This document shows, one piece after another, positions 17,743 through 28,248 of a DNA stretch of 64,000 nucleotides. How positions within the stretch are numbered: position 1 is the first letter of the stretch; every line of letters starts with the position of its first letter. The DNA is from an uncultured Luminiphilus sp. (GTDB taxonomy: Bacteria; Pseudomonadota; Gammaproteobacteria; Pseudomonadales; Halieaceae): assembly GCA_938091485.1 (NCBI GenBank), contig CALKMV010000010.1, positions 1 through 64,000 of the forward strand, written 5' to 3'. The notes beneath the pieces were generated by a model that saw nothing but the letters and a program-made list of their open reading frames with translations, searched no databases and was not told the origin of the DNA. A program made the position numbers and the translations under genes.

Positions 17743-17757
17743 GTGTGGGAAACACAC
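17743..17757. promoter_or_regulatory. candidate LysR-type operator dyad (GTGTG-N5-CACAC, T-N11-A)
   Basis: Sequence GTGTGGGAAACACAC between the divergent rubrerythrin and OxyR-like genes. Confidence 0.45.
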
Positions 17758-17833
17758 CCTTCGGCCAATCAGTGATGACCATGGTTCGGGCGGCCATCCC
17801 GCTCCGCGTCGTCGTCTTTTAGGGAGGGGGATT

Positions 17834-18733
17834 GTGCGCCAACCGACATTGAAGCAACTTCGCTATCTCTGCGCGGTAGCGGAGCATCAGCACTTCGGCC
17901 AAGCTGCGGCCGCCTGTCACGTCAGTCAAAGCACGCTCAGTGCGGGTGTTCTTGAGCTTGAGGAGTCACTCGGAGCGAGCTTGGTTGAGCGCAATAACCG
18001 CAAGGTGTTTCTCACCTCGCTGGGGTCAGAGGTGGTGAGTCGGGCACGGGACTTGCTGGTGGATGTAGAGGACATGGTGAGCCTTTGCACCGGCGCGGGC
18101 GTGCCTTTTCAAGGCAGGATGCGCCTGGGTGTGATCCCCACAGTTGCGCCTTACCTGCTTCCCAGCTTGTTGGGGAGGATTCGATCTCAGCACCCCTCGT
18201 TCAAGCTTTTCATCCGAGAGGACCTCAGTCAGCTATTGGTTGACGCGCTGCTCAGCGGTGAGCTCGACGTTTTGTTGCTTGCGTTGCCGTTTCCCGCCGA
18301 GCAGGTTGAGACCATGCCGCTTCTCGAGGATGAATTTCTCCTCGCCTGCCCAAAGGAGCACCCGCTCGCGAGCCGGGCGCCGCTGCGCAGCACGGATTTG
18401 AAAGGCGAGTCACTGCTACTTTTGGAAGAGGGACACTGCCTTCGTGACCATGCGCTGGAGGCTTGCAAGCTGCGAGACTCCCAAATCACCGTGCCCTACC
18501 AGGCCACCAGTTTGGCAACCATTGTCCAGATGGCGGCCAATGGTATTGGGGTCACACTGTTACCGCGAATGGCCGTCGAGGCCGGTATTGCTGGTAATAC
18601 CGCTCTGGTTGTGAAGCCTTTTGATCAGCCAAATATGACCCGGCAGGTCGGTCTGATGTGGCGGAAGAAGACGCCGCGGCGTGTAGAGTTTCGCCAACTG
18701 GGTGAGTTGATCTCGGCTTCACTGGATGGGTGA
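17834..18733 (+). CDS. oxyR: OxyR-like LysR-family transcriptional regulator
   Basis: GTG start VRQPTLKQLRYLCAVAEHQHFGQAAAACHVSQSTLS HTH; EEGHCLRDHALEAC matches the E. coli OxyR EDGHCLRDQAMGFC redox-Cys pair with identical spacing. Confidence 0.85.
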   Translation: MRQPTLKQLRYLCAVAEHQHFGQAAAACHVSQSTLSAGVLELEESLGASLVERNNRKVFLTSLGSEVVSRARDLLVDVEDMVSLCTGAGVPFQGRMRLGVIPTVAPYLLPSLLGRIRSQHPSFKLFIREDLSQLLVDALLSGELDVLLLALPFPAEQVETMPLLEDEFLLACPKEHPLASRAPLRSTDLKGESLLLLEEGHCLRDHALEACKLRDSQITVPYQATSLATIVQMAANGIGVTLLPRMAVEAGIAGNTALVVKPFDQPNMTRQVGLMWRKKTPRRVEFRQLGELISASLDG

Positions 18734-18747
18734 CGTAGCGTGACTCT

Positions 18748-20865
18748 TCAGCGGCGCCGGCCTTTGCCTCGATGCTCCCCCGTGTGTTGGGTTCTAAAGC
18801 TTCCGCTTCCGGGCTTAACGACACGATGACGCTTGGGAGGTTGTCGGGAGGGGATGAGATGTTTGGCGCCATTTCCGATCAGATCCCGCCGGCCCATCTG
18901 TTTCAATGCTTTGCGCAGCAGCGGCCAATTATCGGGGTCGTGGTAACGCAGAAACGCTTTGTGCAGGCGACGCTGACTCAGCTTTTTCACAGTGCTCAGT
19001 GACTGACTGCCGCGTTTCACCCGCTGCAGAGGGTTCATTCCTGTGTGATACATCGCAGTGGCTGTCGCCATGGGAGAAGGATAGAACGTTTGCACTTGGT
19101 CAGCGCGAAACCGATGCTGTTTCAACCACAAGGCCAGGTGCATCATGTCCTCGTCGGTGGTGCCGGGATGAGCGGCAATGAAGTAGGGGATGAGGTATTG
19201 CTTTTTGCCTGCCTCGCGAGAGAACCGTTCGAACATCTCAGCGAATCGGTCGTAGCTACCCATACCGGGTTTCATCATCTTAGAAAGTGGTCCAGACTCA
19301 GTATGTTCCGGAGCAATCTTAAGGTAGCCTCCTACATGATGGGTGACGAGTTCACGCACATACTCGGGACTTTCTACCGCCAGGTCGTATCGAAGTCCTG
19401 AGGCAATCAGCACCTTTTTTACGCCCTCGGTCTGTCTTGCTTTGCGATACAGGTTAATCAACGGGGTGTGGTCAGTATTCAGGTTTTTGCAGATGCCGGG
19501 GTACACACAACTGAGCTTTCTGCACGCCGCTTCAGTCTCTTTATCTTTGCAGGCAATGCGCCACATATTGGCGGTAGGGCCGCCGAGGTCAGAGATCACA
19601 CCGGTAAATGCGGGGCTGGTATCACGGATACGTTCCACTTCACGGAGCACAGACGCCTCGGAGCGACTTTGAATAATACGCCCCTCGTGTTCGGTGATGG
19701 AGCAAAAGGTACAGCCACCAAAGCAGCCCCGCATGATGTTCACAGAATGTTGGATCATCTCCATAGCGGGGACGTCTGCGTCACCATAGCTGGGATGAGG
19801 AAGCCGCTGGTACGGTAGTTCAAAGACCCAGTCCAGCTCGTCCGTTTCTAATGGTATCGGAGGCGGATTTAGCCAGACTTCGCGGTCTCCGTGCGCCTGA
19901 ATGAGAGGCAGCGCATTGTGCGGATTGGTCTCTTTGTGAAATACCCGTGAGGCATGCGCGTACAGCACTGGATCCTCACTCACAGCCTCGGCTGAGGGTA
20001 GTCGAATGGCATGGGTGTCTTGTTTTGAGCTGGCCATCAGGCGCACCGGGGCGGCATCGGGCTCGCCGCTCCCTTCGCTCGCCCCCTCTGCACAGGGCTC
20101 TGGCTCCATGCCCTCGTAAGGGTTTGGATGGGCCTCGATCCGTCCGGGTTCATCGACTGACGTCGAGTTGATCAGGGTGCGATTCGCAGGCGGATGTCGC
20201 GTGACAAAGGCAGTGCCCCGAATGTCCGTCAATTCGCCAACTGATTCGCCATCCGCCAGGCGGTGAGCAATATCGACGATCGCACGCTCGGCGTTGCCAA
20301 ATACCAGCAGGTCGGCTCGGCTGTCGAGCAGGACGGAGCGTTTGACCCGATCACTCCAGTAATCGTAGTGCGCAATACGCCGCAAACTGGCCTCAATGCC
20401 GCCAACAATGATGGGTGCATCGCGATAGGCCTCCTTCAGTCTCTGGCTGTAGACCGTAACGGCCCGGTCAGGACGTTTGCCCCCTATATTGCCGGGCGTG
20501 TACGCGTCATCGTTGCGACGCTTCCGGTCGGCGGTGTAGTGGTTAATCATGGAGTCCATGTTCCCCGCCGTGACGCCAAAGAAAAGGTTGGGCCGGCCGA
20601 GTGCGGTAAAGGGTTCAGCAGATTGCCAGTCAGGTTGCGCGATCATGCCTACCCGAAACCCCTGCGCTTCCAGCACTCGGCCGATCACCGCCATGCCGAA
20701 ACTGGGGTGATCAACGTAGCCGTCTCCCGAGACAATAATGATGTCGCAACTGTCCCACCCCAGTTGCTCCATCTCGGTCTTCGACATAGGCAGCCAGGGT
20801 GCCGGACCCAGACACTCTGCCCAGTGTTTACGGTAGCCAAATAGCGGCGTGGACTGATCAGGCAT
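18748..20865 (-). CDS. YgiQ family radical SAM protein
   Basis: 705 aa; [18 protein letters not shown] radical-SAM CxxxCxxC motif and YgiQ-like N-terminal domain. Confidence 0.95.
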   Translation of the reverse strand: MPDQSTPLFGYRKHWAECLGPAPWLPMSKTEMEQLGWDSCDIIIVSGDGYVDHPSFGMAVIGRVLEAQGFRVGMIAQPDWQSAEPFTALGRPNLFFGVTAGNMDSMINHYTADRKRRNDDAYTPGNIGGKRPDRAVTVYSQRLKEAYRDAPIIVGGIEASLRRIAHYDYWSDRVKRSVLLDSRADLLVFGNAERAIVDIAHRLADGESVGELTDIRGTAFVTRHPPANRTLINSTSVDEPGRIEAHPNPYEGMEPEPCAEGASEGSGEPDAAPVRLMASSKQDTHAIRLPSAEAVSEDPVLYAHASRVFHKETNPHNALPLIQAHGDREVWLNPPPIPLETDELDWVFELPYQRLPHPSYGDADVPAMEMIQHSVNIMRGCFGGCTFCSITEHEGRIIQSRSEASVLREVERIRDTSPAFTGVISDLGGPTANMWRIACKDKETEAACRKLSCVYPGICKNLNTDHTPLINLYRKARQTEGVKKVLIASGLRYDLAVESPEYVRELVTHHVGGYLKIAPEHTESGPLSKMMKPGMGSYDRFAEMFERFSREAGKKQYLIPYFIAAHPGTTDEDMMHLALWLKQHRFRADQVQTFYPSPMATATAMYHTGMNPLQRVKRGSQSLSTVKKLSQRRLHKAFLRYHDPDNWPLLRKALKQMGRRDLIGNGAKHLIPSRQPPKRHRVVKPGSGSFRTQHTGEHRGKGRRR

Positions 20866-21760
20866 TGCGGCGGGCTCGCTGTCTTATATCACTGGGCACG
20901 TCGAGGGCAGCCCCGCAGTGTTTGCAGTGTTGGGCGTCGAGCGTGTGTCCTTGTTTGGCGCATACAGGGCAGTTCCATGGAAGCGTTGGCTGGGCGGCGC
21001 GCTGCTCGCTGATGCGCTCCCAGAGTTTACGGGTGATGATGGCCGTCGGCACTGCAATAATGGAATAACCCACCAGCATCCCGAACCCAGCAACAAAACG
21101 CCCTGCAGGCGTTTGCGGCACGAGATCACCGTAGCCGACGGTGGTGATAGTGACCACCGCCCAATAAATACTCAAGGGAATGCTGGTGAAGCCGTGAGTC
21201 GGACCTTCAATGACATAGATGACACAGGCGAAAACCACGACGACCAACATCACCAAGACAAGAAAGACAAAAATCGATCGCGACGTGCTCCGCAGTACAG
21301 CGAGAATTTCATTGAGTTCTGAAAACAGCGACACCAGTCGAAACACGCGAAAGACCCTCAGCACTCTCAATAATCGAATGATTACCAGCGGCGCTGCTTC
21401 AGGGAAAATAAAGGCGATGTAGGTGGGCACAATCGCGAGTAAATCGACGATGCCCCAAAAGCTGAGCAGGTAAGCGGGCCTGTTATGGGTGCACCATATC
21501 CGGGTGAAATATTCGAGGGTAAATAGCCCGGTAAAAAACAGCTCGGCATACCAGAATCCAGCACCTATCGCGTTGTCCATCTCAGGAACGGAATCCAATA
21601 CAACAACGGTGACACTGAGAAGAATGGCGGCAATCAGCATCATGTCAAAACGGCGACCGGGCAGTGTGCCCGTTCCAAAAATGATGATTTCGAGCTTGCG
21701 CTGCAGAGCGCTCTGTCCAGCTTCGGGCCCCTCGCTAAGCGGTTGTCGACGTTCGATCAC
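20858..21760 (-). CDS. voltage-gated ion transporter (K+ channel-like) with C-terminal zinc-ribbon-like motif
   Basis: 300 aa; [16 protein letters not shown]4-like helix, [12 protein letters not shown] selectivity filter, C-terminal CPVC-X12-CKHC. Confidence 0.92.
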   Translation of the reverse strand: MIERRQPLSEGPEAGQSALQRKLEIIIFGTGTLPGRRFDMMLIAAILLSVTVVVLDSVPEMDNAIGAGFWYAELFFTGLFTLEYFTRIWCTHNRPAYLLSFWGIVDLLAIVPTYIAFIFPEAAPLVIIRLLRVLRVFRVFRLVSLFSELNEILAVLRSTSRSIFVFLVLVMLVVVVFACVIYVIEGPTHGFTSIPLSIYWAVVTITTVGYGDLVPQTPAGRFVAGFGMLVGYSIIAVPTAIITRKLWERISEQRAAQPTLPWNCPVCAKQGHTLDAQHCKHCGAALDVPSDIRQRARRNA

Positions 21761-22398
21761 AACAGACCCTCAAGACTTTGCCAGACGCTGTCCAGAATGA
21801 GCGGTTGCGCTGCGATGGTGGGGTGAATGCCGTCTGGCTGCATTAAATCCGACTTCAGCGCAACGGATTCGAGAGGGAAGGCAGCCAGAGTCGAGCCAGT
21901 GAGCTCAGCTGCTTGAACGAAGCTGGCGCGAAAGGCATCAGTATAAAACTTGCCCAGGTTTGGCGGTATCTCCATGGGCAGAATCAATGTCTGTGCGCCA
22001 GCGTTTTGGGATAGCTCCACCATTTTGATGAGGTTGTTTTTCAGCTGGCCTACCGGATACCCACGTAGCCCGTCGTTTCCGCCCAACTCAACAATGACAA
22101 TACCGGGCTGGTGGCTCTCAAGCAGAGCTGGAAGTCTGCGTAAGCCGCCTGCGGAGGTGTCCCCTGATATACTGGCGTTAACGGTGTGGTATGGCCGCTC
22201 TTGTTCCCTCAAGCGAGTATCGAGCAACGCCACCCAGCCTTGTTCCAGAGACATGCCGTATGCGGCGCTGATACTGTCACCGAGCACGAGGATGGGTCGG
22301 GTCTGCTGTGCGGTCGCCTGATGAGAAGTGGCGAGTAATAGCAATCCGAGCCAGGCCGCGACTCGTAACCGTCGTGCGAGGACACGCTGTATGATCAA
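21757..22398 (-). CDS. tesA: arylesterase / acyl-CoA thioesterase I, SGNH hydrolase
   Basis: 213 aa from a TTG start (GTG at 22383 also possible); VLGDSISAAYGM, ELGGNDGLRG, DGIHP; tesA-ybbA-ybbP neighbourhood. Confidence 0.92.
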   Translation of the reverse strand: MIIQRVLARRLRVAAWLGLLLLATSHQATAQQTRPILVLGDSISAAYGMSLEQGWVALLDTRLREQERPYHTVNASISGDTSAGGLRRLPALLESHQPGIVIVELGGNDGLRGYPVGQLKNNLIKMVELSQNAGAQTLILPMEIPPNLGKFYTDAFRASFVQAAELTGSTLAAFPLESVALKSDLMQPDGIHPTIAAQPLILDSVWQSLEGLL

Positions 22399-23053
22399 AG
22401 TTAATCAACTCCTTAAAACCGTGCCGACCGCCGACGGTGATCTCACCATACTGCGGGGTATTGACCTGAGTATTGCGGCGGGTGCTTCTGCCGCCATCGT
22501 CGGTGCGTCCGGATCGGGTAAGTCTACCCTGCTGGGGCTCCTCGCGGGCATGGATGTTGCCTCAGGCGGCGAGGTTTGGCTGGACGGCGTCTGTATCAGC
22601 TCGCTCGACGAAGATGAGCGAGCTCGTCTTCGCGCAGAGAAAGTCGGCTTTGTTTTTCAGAGTTTTCAGTTATTGCCCGCGCTGACAGCGAGGGAAAACG
22701 TCATGCTGCCGCTTGAGCTGGCTGGCGTTAGTGATGCTCGCCAGATCGCAGAGCGGTTTCTGGCGGAGGTAGGACTTCGTGACAGACTTGACCATTACCC
22801 GACCACATTGTCGGGAGGCGAGCAGCAGCGCGTGGCAATCGCGCGGGCTTTTGCCAGAGAGCCCGCGGTGTTATTCGCTGACGAGCCCACTGGAAATCTG
22901 GATACGCGCACTGGAGAGCGAATTGTCGATTTGCTGTTCGAGCTGAACGCCCGGGTCAGTACTACATTGGTCTTGGTTACCCATGATGAAAGACTTGCCG
23001 GGCGCTGTGATCAACGTTTCTCCATGACAGCAGGGGAGCTGTCTGGGTCGTGA
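22391..23053 (+). CDS. ybbA: ABC transporter ATP-binding protein (YbbA/LolD-like)
   Basis: Start at [48 protein letters not shown]. Confidence 0.92.
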   Translation: MIKVNQLLKTVPTADGDLTILRGIDLSIAAGASAAIVGASGSGKSTLLGLLAGMDVASGGEVWLDGVCISSLDEDERARLRAEKVGFVFQSFQLLPALTARENVMLPLELAGVSDARQIAERFLAEVGLRDRLDHYPTTLSGGEQQRVAIARAFAREPAVLFADEPTGNLDTRTGERIVDLLFELNARVSTTLVLVTHDERLAGRCDQRFSMTAGELSGS

Positions 23054-25533
23054 GGCAGGCACTTACCTGGAAATTGTTGGCGCGCGAGTGGCGGAGTGGA
23101 GAGCTCGGCATTCTCCTGATGGCACTTGTTTTGGCGGTGTCCGTCGTCGTCGGCGTCAGTAGTTTCGTGACTCGCTTGCAATCTGCCCTGCTGTCGGAAA
23201 GTGCTCGGTTTCTGGCAGCAGACATGGTGGTGGTCAGCCGGGCCCCCGTTCCGACGTCGTGGGTGACTGCAGCCGAGGCGATGACCCTGCGCTCGACGGA
23301 GGTTGTCGGGTTCCCTTCTATGGCTGTGGCAGACATCGACCATATGGCGCTTGTCTCGATTAAGGCCGTTTCAATGGGTTACCCCTTGCGCGGAGAGTTG
23401 CAGTGGTCTGAAGAACCCTATGGCGCGGTGCGCTCTGGTGGCGCAATCCCCGGGCAAGGCGAGGTCTGGCTGGCACCTCGTCTATTCGCTTTGCTTGATG
23501 TCAATCTGGGTGACGAAATCATTGTCGGGGAGCAACCTCTTGTCATTACAGGTGCGGTCCGGGGCGAGCCCGACGCGACAACCGCTGTTTTTGGATTTGG
23601 GCCCCGCTTGTTGATGAACACCGCCGACATTCCTGCTACCGGAGTGATTCAACCAGGGAGCCGTGTGGAATACAGGTTGCTACTGGGCGGTGATGCCGAT
23701 TCAGTGGCCGAATTCAGTGAGTGGGTGACGCCGTCACTTGGTCAGGGCCAGCGGCTGGACTCGGTTGAGGGCGCTCAGCCGAGCATCGGCGAGACGCTTG
23801 ATAGAGCGCAAGGATTTTTATTGCTCGCGGGCAGTCTGGCCGTCGTGCTCGCCGCCGCGGCAATTACTTTGGCCAGTCGTCGCTTTGGTGAGCGGCACAC
23901 ACAGTATGTCGCGATCCTGAAAAGCTTGGGAGCGCAATCTCGAGAAATCTCAAGACTGTATGGCCGCAGTTTGTTTTGGATCGGCATGATGGGCACGGTC
24001 GCGGGATGTATTTTGGGATGGGCGCTTCAGGAAACCTTCATCAGAGTGCTTGGTGCCATATTGCCTGTCGAGCCCGGCGCCGCGGGTAGCAAGCCCGTGC
24101 TGATCGGCGCGGTGACTGCGGCAGTATGCCTAATCTTTTTTGCCTGGCCGCCTCTTCGCCGGCTTGGCGAGGCCTCTCCGCTCAGAGTCCTGCGTGCCGA
24201 TCTGAGTGTGGCGGATGCGCAGCGCAAACGCGACTTTTTTGTAGGAAGCCTGGCCATTGTAGGGTTGATGTGGTGGTACAGCGGCAGTGCGGTGGTCACG
24301 GGTGCCGTCATCGCAGGGCTTTGTGTCGTAATGGGACTAGGTTTCATTGCCGCACGTATTTTGCTCTCGGGAGGCCGCTCCGTCGGGGGCTTTGCGGGCA
24401 GCATCTGGAGGGTGGCGTTGGCCGGATTGCAGCGTCGGGGTCGAGCTAACGCTTTGCAGATGGTTATTTTTGCCATGGCGATTATGCTGATGCTGCTGCT
24501 GTCAGTGGTTAGAACGTCATTGATTGGTCAGTGGCAGGCACAGCTGCCTAGCAACGCGCCGAATCATTTTTTATTGAATCTTGCCCCTGAAGAGCGACCG
24601 AAACTGGAGGACTTTTTTTCCAATAACGACATTCGAGCAGAGACGCTGTACCCGATGACCCGGGGGAGAGTCATCAGCGTCAATGATGCGCAGCTGCCTA
24701 AGTGGGAGGAGGTGATGGAGGACGGTTCGCCACGTCAGCGGGAGGCGAATTTTACTTGGTCAGAATCATTACCCACGGGCAATGAATTGTTGCAGGGTGA
24801 GTGGTGGTCCGCCGATACCCAGGGGGCCTGGGTCTCCATCGAGGAGGAGTTCGCCAGAGATATTGGAGCAGAGGTCGGCGATCGGCTCACCTTGCTTATC
24901 GGTGCGGACCCTCTTGAGGTCACCGTTCAGAGCGTCCGCTCGGTGGATTGGCAGTCCATGCGGCCCAATTTCTTTATGGTCTTTCCACGAAAGGTACTCG
25001 AGGCTTTCCCCGGGATGTATATGACCAGTTTTCGACTACTGCCCGAGCAGAAATCGCTACTCAATCAATTGGTGCGCGTGTTACCCACGGTGACGGTTAT
25101 TGAGCTTGATATCGTTATCCGCGAAATGCGTGCTGTGGTAGATCAGGTTGCACGCGCGCTGGAGCTGGTACTCGGGGTAATTTTGATGGCGGGGGGGCTA
25201 GTTCTGATTTCCGGCGTTCGTTCCAGTCTGGACGGACGGTTACGCGAGAGTGCTTTACTTCGGGCGGTGGGAGCCCGGAAGGGGCTGGTGTTGGGTGCCC
25301 TTTGGATTGAGTTTTTGGTGCTGGGTGGGCTGGCCGGATTGCTGGCTGGTGTGGGCGCTGAGGTGGCAGCATGGAGTTTGCAGACTCAGGTCTTCTCCAT
25401 GAGTTGGACGCCGACCCCCGTCATGTGGGTACTGGGACCGGTATTAGGCGCTCTCATAGTGGGTGGGCTCGGCGTCTGGTCTTGCAGGCGGGTTGTGAAT
25501 GTCCCGCCCATCGTGATCCTCAGAGAGTTTTAA
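23050..25533 (+). CDS. ybbP: FtsX-like ABC transporter permease (YbbP-like)
   Basis: 827 aa, GTG start overlapping the ybbA stop (GTGA); two FtsX-type modules. Confidence 0.9.
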   Translation: MRQALTWKLLAREWRSGELGILLMALVLAVSVVVGVSSFVTRLQSALLSESARFLAADMVVVSRAPVPTSWVTAAEAMTLRSTEVVGFPSMAVADIDHMALVSIKAVSMGYPLRGELQWSEEPYGAVRSGGAIPGQGEVWLAPRLFALLDVNLGDEIIVGEQPLVITGAVRGEPDATTAVFGFGPRLLMNTADIPATGVIQPGSRVEYRLLLGGDADSVAEFSEWVTPSLGQGQRLDSVEGAQPSIGETLDRAQGFLLLAGSLAVVLAAAAITLASRRFGERHTQYVAILKSLGAQSREISRLYGRSLFWIGMMGTVAGCILGWALQETFIRVLGAILPVEPGAAGSKPVLIGAVTAAVCLIFFAWPPLRRLGEASPLRVLRADLSVADAQRKRDFFVGSLAIVGLMWWYSGSAVVTGAVIAGLCVVMGLGFIAARILLSGGRSVGGFAGSIWRVALAGLQRRGRANALQMVIFAMAIMLMLLLSVVRTSLIGQWQAQLPSNAPNHFLLNLAPEERPKLEDFFSNNDIRAETLYPMTRGRVISVNDAQLPKWEEVMEDGSPRQREANFTWSESLPTGNELLQGEWWSADTQGAWVSIEEEFARDIGAEVGDRLTLLIGADPLEVTVQSVRSVDWQSMRPNFFMVFPRKVLEAFPGMYMTSFRLLPEQKSLLNQLVRVLPTVTVIELDIVIREMRAVVDQVARALELVLGVILMAGGLVLISGVRSSLDGRLRESALLRAVGARKGLVLGALWIEFLVLGGLAGLLAGVGAEVAAWSLQTQVFSMSWTPTPVMWVLGPVLGALIVGGLGVWSCRRVVNVPPIVILREF

Positions 25534-25596
25534 GCGCATTGTGCGGTGCTAAGACGCCGCCCAATCACTGCGCAAAGGCTCGGTGCGGATCCATTA

Positions 25597-26577
25597 TCAG
25601 CCCAGCAGGTGGGCTACCGCATCTCGCTCTTCTGTCAGCTCCCGCGCGGTGGCGTCCATCTTCTCCCGACTGAATGGAGGTATCTCTAGCCCCTGCACAA
25701 TTTCCCACTGCCCGTCTCGGCAGCGACACGGGAAAGAGTAGATCAGCCCTGACTCAATATCGTAAGAGCCATCGGAAATAACGCCCATGGAGACCCAATC
25801 GTCTTCGTCGGTACCCAGCGCCCAGGTGCGCATGTGATCGATGGCGGCATTGGCCGCTGAGGCGGCGGATGAAGCGCCCCTTGCCTCAATGATCGCTGCA
25901 CCACGCTGCTGGACGGTTGGTATAAAGGTGTCGTTGTACCACTCCATGCTCAGGCCCCCCATTGCAGACCCTCCAGACACCAGAGCGTGGTGAAGATCCG
26001 GATACTGGGTAGCGGAGTGATTGCCCCAAATGATCATTTGGCGAATGTCATTCACGGTTGAATTCATTTTTTGTGCCAATTGGGTTTTGGCTCGGTTGTG
26101 GTCGAGACGCGTCATTGCGGTGAACTGACGAGGGTCAATGTCTGGTGCGTTGCGTTGGGTGATCAAGGCGTTGGTATTAGCGGGGTTGCCCACTACTAAC
26201 ACTTTAATGTCTCGGCTCCCGACGGCGTTGATTGCCTTGCCCTGCACGCCAAAAATTGCAGCGTTGGCCTCGAGGAGATCCTTGCGTTCCATGCCCGGGC
26301 CGCGGGGCCGAGCGCCGACCAGTAGCGCGTAGTCAGTATCTTTGAAGGCGACCTTTGGGTCGTCGGTGCAGATCACGTCAGCCAGCAATGGAAACGCGCA
26401 GTCATCCAGCTCCATTTTGACGCCCCCCAATGCATCCATTGCCGGGGTGATATCCAGTAGCTGTAGGATGACGGGTTGATCATCACCCAGCATTGAACCC
26501 GAAGCGATCCGAAAGAGGAGTGCATAACCAATTTGTCCTGCGGCTCCGGTGACAGTTACGCGAACGGGTGCTTTCAT
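25597..26577 (-). CDS. mdh: malate dehydrogenase
   Basis: 326 aa; [48 protein letters not shown]. Confidence 0.96.
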   Translation of the reverse strand: MKAPVRVTVTGAAGQIGYALLFRIASGSMLGDDQPVILQLLDITPAMDALGGVKMELDDCAFPLLADVICTDDPKVAFKDTDYALLVGARPRGPGMERKDLLEANAAIFGVQGKAINAVGSRDIKVLVVGNPANTNALITQRNAPDIDPRQFTAMTRLDHNRAKTQLAQKMNSTVNDIRQMIIWGNHSATQYPDLHHALVSGGSAMGGLSMEWYNDTFIPTVQQRGAAIIEARGASSAASAANAAIDHMRTWALGTDEDDWVSMGVISDGSYDIESGLIYSFPCRCRDGQWEIVQGLEIPPFSREKMDATARELTEERDAVAHLLG

Positions 26578-26779
26578 GATGAGGCTCCTTGCTTGTCTAC
26601 AAATTGCTGGGAGGAATTAAGGCGGGGCGGATTGTCCTGTCAGACGGGCGAAAACTCAAGTCGCGGGAGTTGCAGGCCAGCTGAGACACTTTTGCGCCGC
26701 GCGGTGGTCTCTCCTATCATCGGAAGCTTCATAACATCAACACACCGCACTGAGCGGTTCAGCATGGCAGGACAGCGTG

Positions 26780-27658
26780 ATGTCGCAGCAGCATAATCAG
26801 GAGACTACCGCGCCTGATCACAGAGATACCCGCAAGGGTCGACTTGAATTCAATAAGCTGCGCAAGCGGTTGCGCCGGCAAATGGGCAAAGCCATTGCAG
26901 ACTTCAGCATGATTGAAGCCGGTGATCGAGTGATGGTTTGCATTTCTGGCGGCAAGGACTCCCACGCCATGCTGGAGCTTCTTATTGCATTAAGAAGTAG
27001 CGCGCCGATCGATTTCGACATTGTGGCGGTGACCCTCGATCAAAAGCAGCCCGGTTATCCCGAAGAGGTATTACCCGCATATCTGGAGCAACTCGAGATT
27101 CCTTTCTATATTTTGGAAAAGGATACCTACAGTGTAGTGCGCGCCATTGTGCCCGAAGGTAAAACGACGTGCGGTCTTTGCTCCCGTCTGCGAAGGGGAA
27201 CCCTTTATGGATTTGCAGAGCAGATTGGAGCGAGCAAAATTGCTTTGGGGCACCATCGAGACGATATCGTAGAGACACTGTTTTTGAATCTGTTTTTCGG
27301 CGGCAAACTAAAGGCCATGCCCGCTAAATTGAAGAGTGATGACGGACAACATCTGGTGATTCGCCCTCTAGCGTACTGCCGTGAATCAGATATCGCCGAT
27401 TACGCGCGAGCGATGCAATTCCCCATTATTCCCTGCAACCTGTGTGGCACGCAGGAAAATCTCCAGCGTCAGGAAATCAAATCGATGCTCAGAGGTTGGG
27501 AGCAGCAGTATCCGGGCAGGACAGAGACGATTTTTCGAGCGCTTGGCAATGTTGCGCCGTCGCATTTAATGGACCAGACCCTGTTTGATTTTAAGGGGCT
27601 TGATGTTGAGGTTGACCAGAGCTTGGGCCTCCCCGGCATCCGTGTAGTCAACCTCTGA
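26780..27658 (+). CDS. ttcA: tRNA 2-thiocytidine(32) synthetase TtcA
   Basis: [13 protein letters not shown]-loop, [22 protein letters not shown]. Adjacent GTG-ATG, ATG start chosen. Confidence 0.95.
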   Translation: MSQQHNQETTAPDHRDTRKGRLEFNKLRKRLRRQMGKAIADFSMIEAGDRVMVCISGGKDSHAMLELLIALRSSAPIDFDIVAVTLDQKQPGYPEEVLPAYLEQLEIPFYILEKDTYSVVRAIVPEGKTTCGLCSRLRRGTLYGFAEQIGASKIALGHHRDDIVETLFLNLFFGGKLKAMPAKLKSDDGQHLVIRPLAYCRESDIADYARAMQFPIIPCNLCGTQENLQRQEIKSMLRGWEQQYPGRTETIFRALGNVAPSHLMDQTLFDFKGLDVEVDQSLGLPGIRVVNL

Positions 27659-28248
27659 TGTTGCTAGAGGTGAGTCAAGTTGCCGTCGAGCGAGGAGATC
27701 GAAGGCTGCTGAGTGGCATTGATTTTAGGGTGTCGGCGGGCGAGGTTTGGCAGCTCTTGGGACCCAATGGCGTTGGCAAGACCAGCCTCTTGAGAGGTCT
27801 GGCTGGCGTGGCGCGTTTGGGGCTGTCAGGCGAGATTCGGCATGCGGGCTCTTTTCTCTATCTCGGCCACTCCTCCTCGTTGAAACACAGCCTCAGTGCG
27901 GTCGATAACCTGCGCTGGCACCCGGCTTGCGATGTCATTGCCTCGCCATCGCAGATTTGTGATGCTCTAGCGCGGGTGAGCCTTGCGGGTTACGAACACC
28001 GGCCGGTGGGATCATTGTCGGCAGGGCAGAAGCGCCGCGTCGCGCTCGCGCGGCTCTTGCTGAGCGATGCTGCGCTGTGGCTGCTCGACGAGCCCTTTAC
28101 CGCGCTTGACACTGCTGGATGTGAATGGCTGGAGAGTCGGGTGCATGAGCATGTTGGCGGCGGCGGTGCTGTGATCTTCACTAGCCATCAAGCCAGCCGG
28201 TTTGGCGCATCGCAGCACAACCTGGATCTTGGTCGTTATGCCGTCTGA
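27658..28248 (+). CDS. ccmA: heme exporter ATP-binding protein CcmA
   Basis: 196 aa; GPNGVGKTSLLRGLAG, LSAGQKRRVALARLLL, LLDEPFTALD. Confidence 0.94.
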   Translation: MLLEVSQVAVERGDRRLLSGIDFRVSAGEVWQLLGPNGVGKTSLLRGLAGVARLGLSGEIRHAGSFLYLGHSSSLKHSLSAVDNLRWHPACDVIASPSQICDALARVSLAGYEHRPVGSLSAGQKRRVALARLLLSDAALWLLDEPFTALDTAGCEWLESRVHEHVGGGGAVIFTSHQASRFGASQHNLDLGRYAV

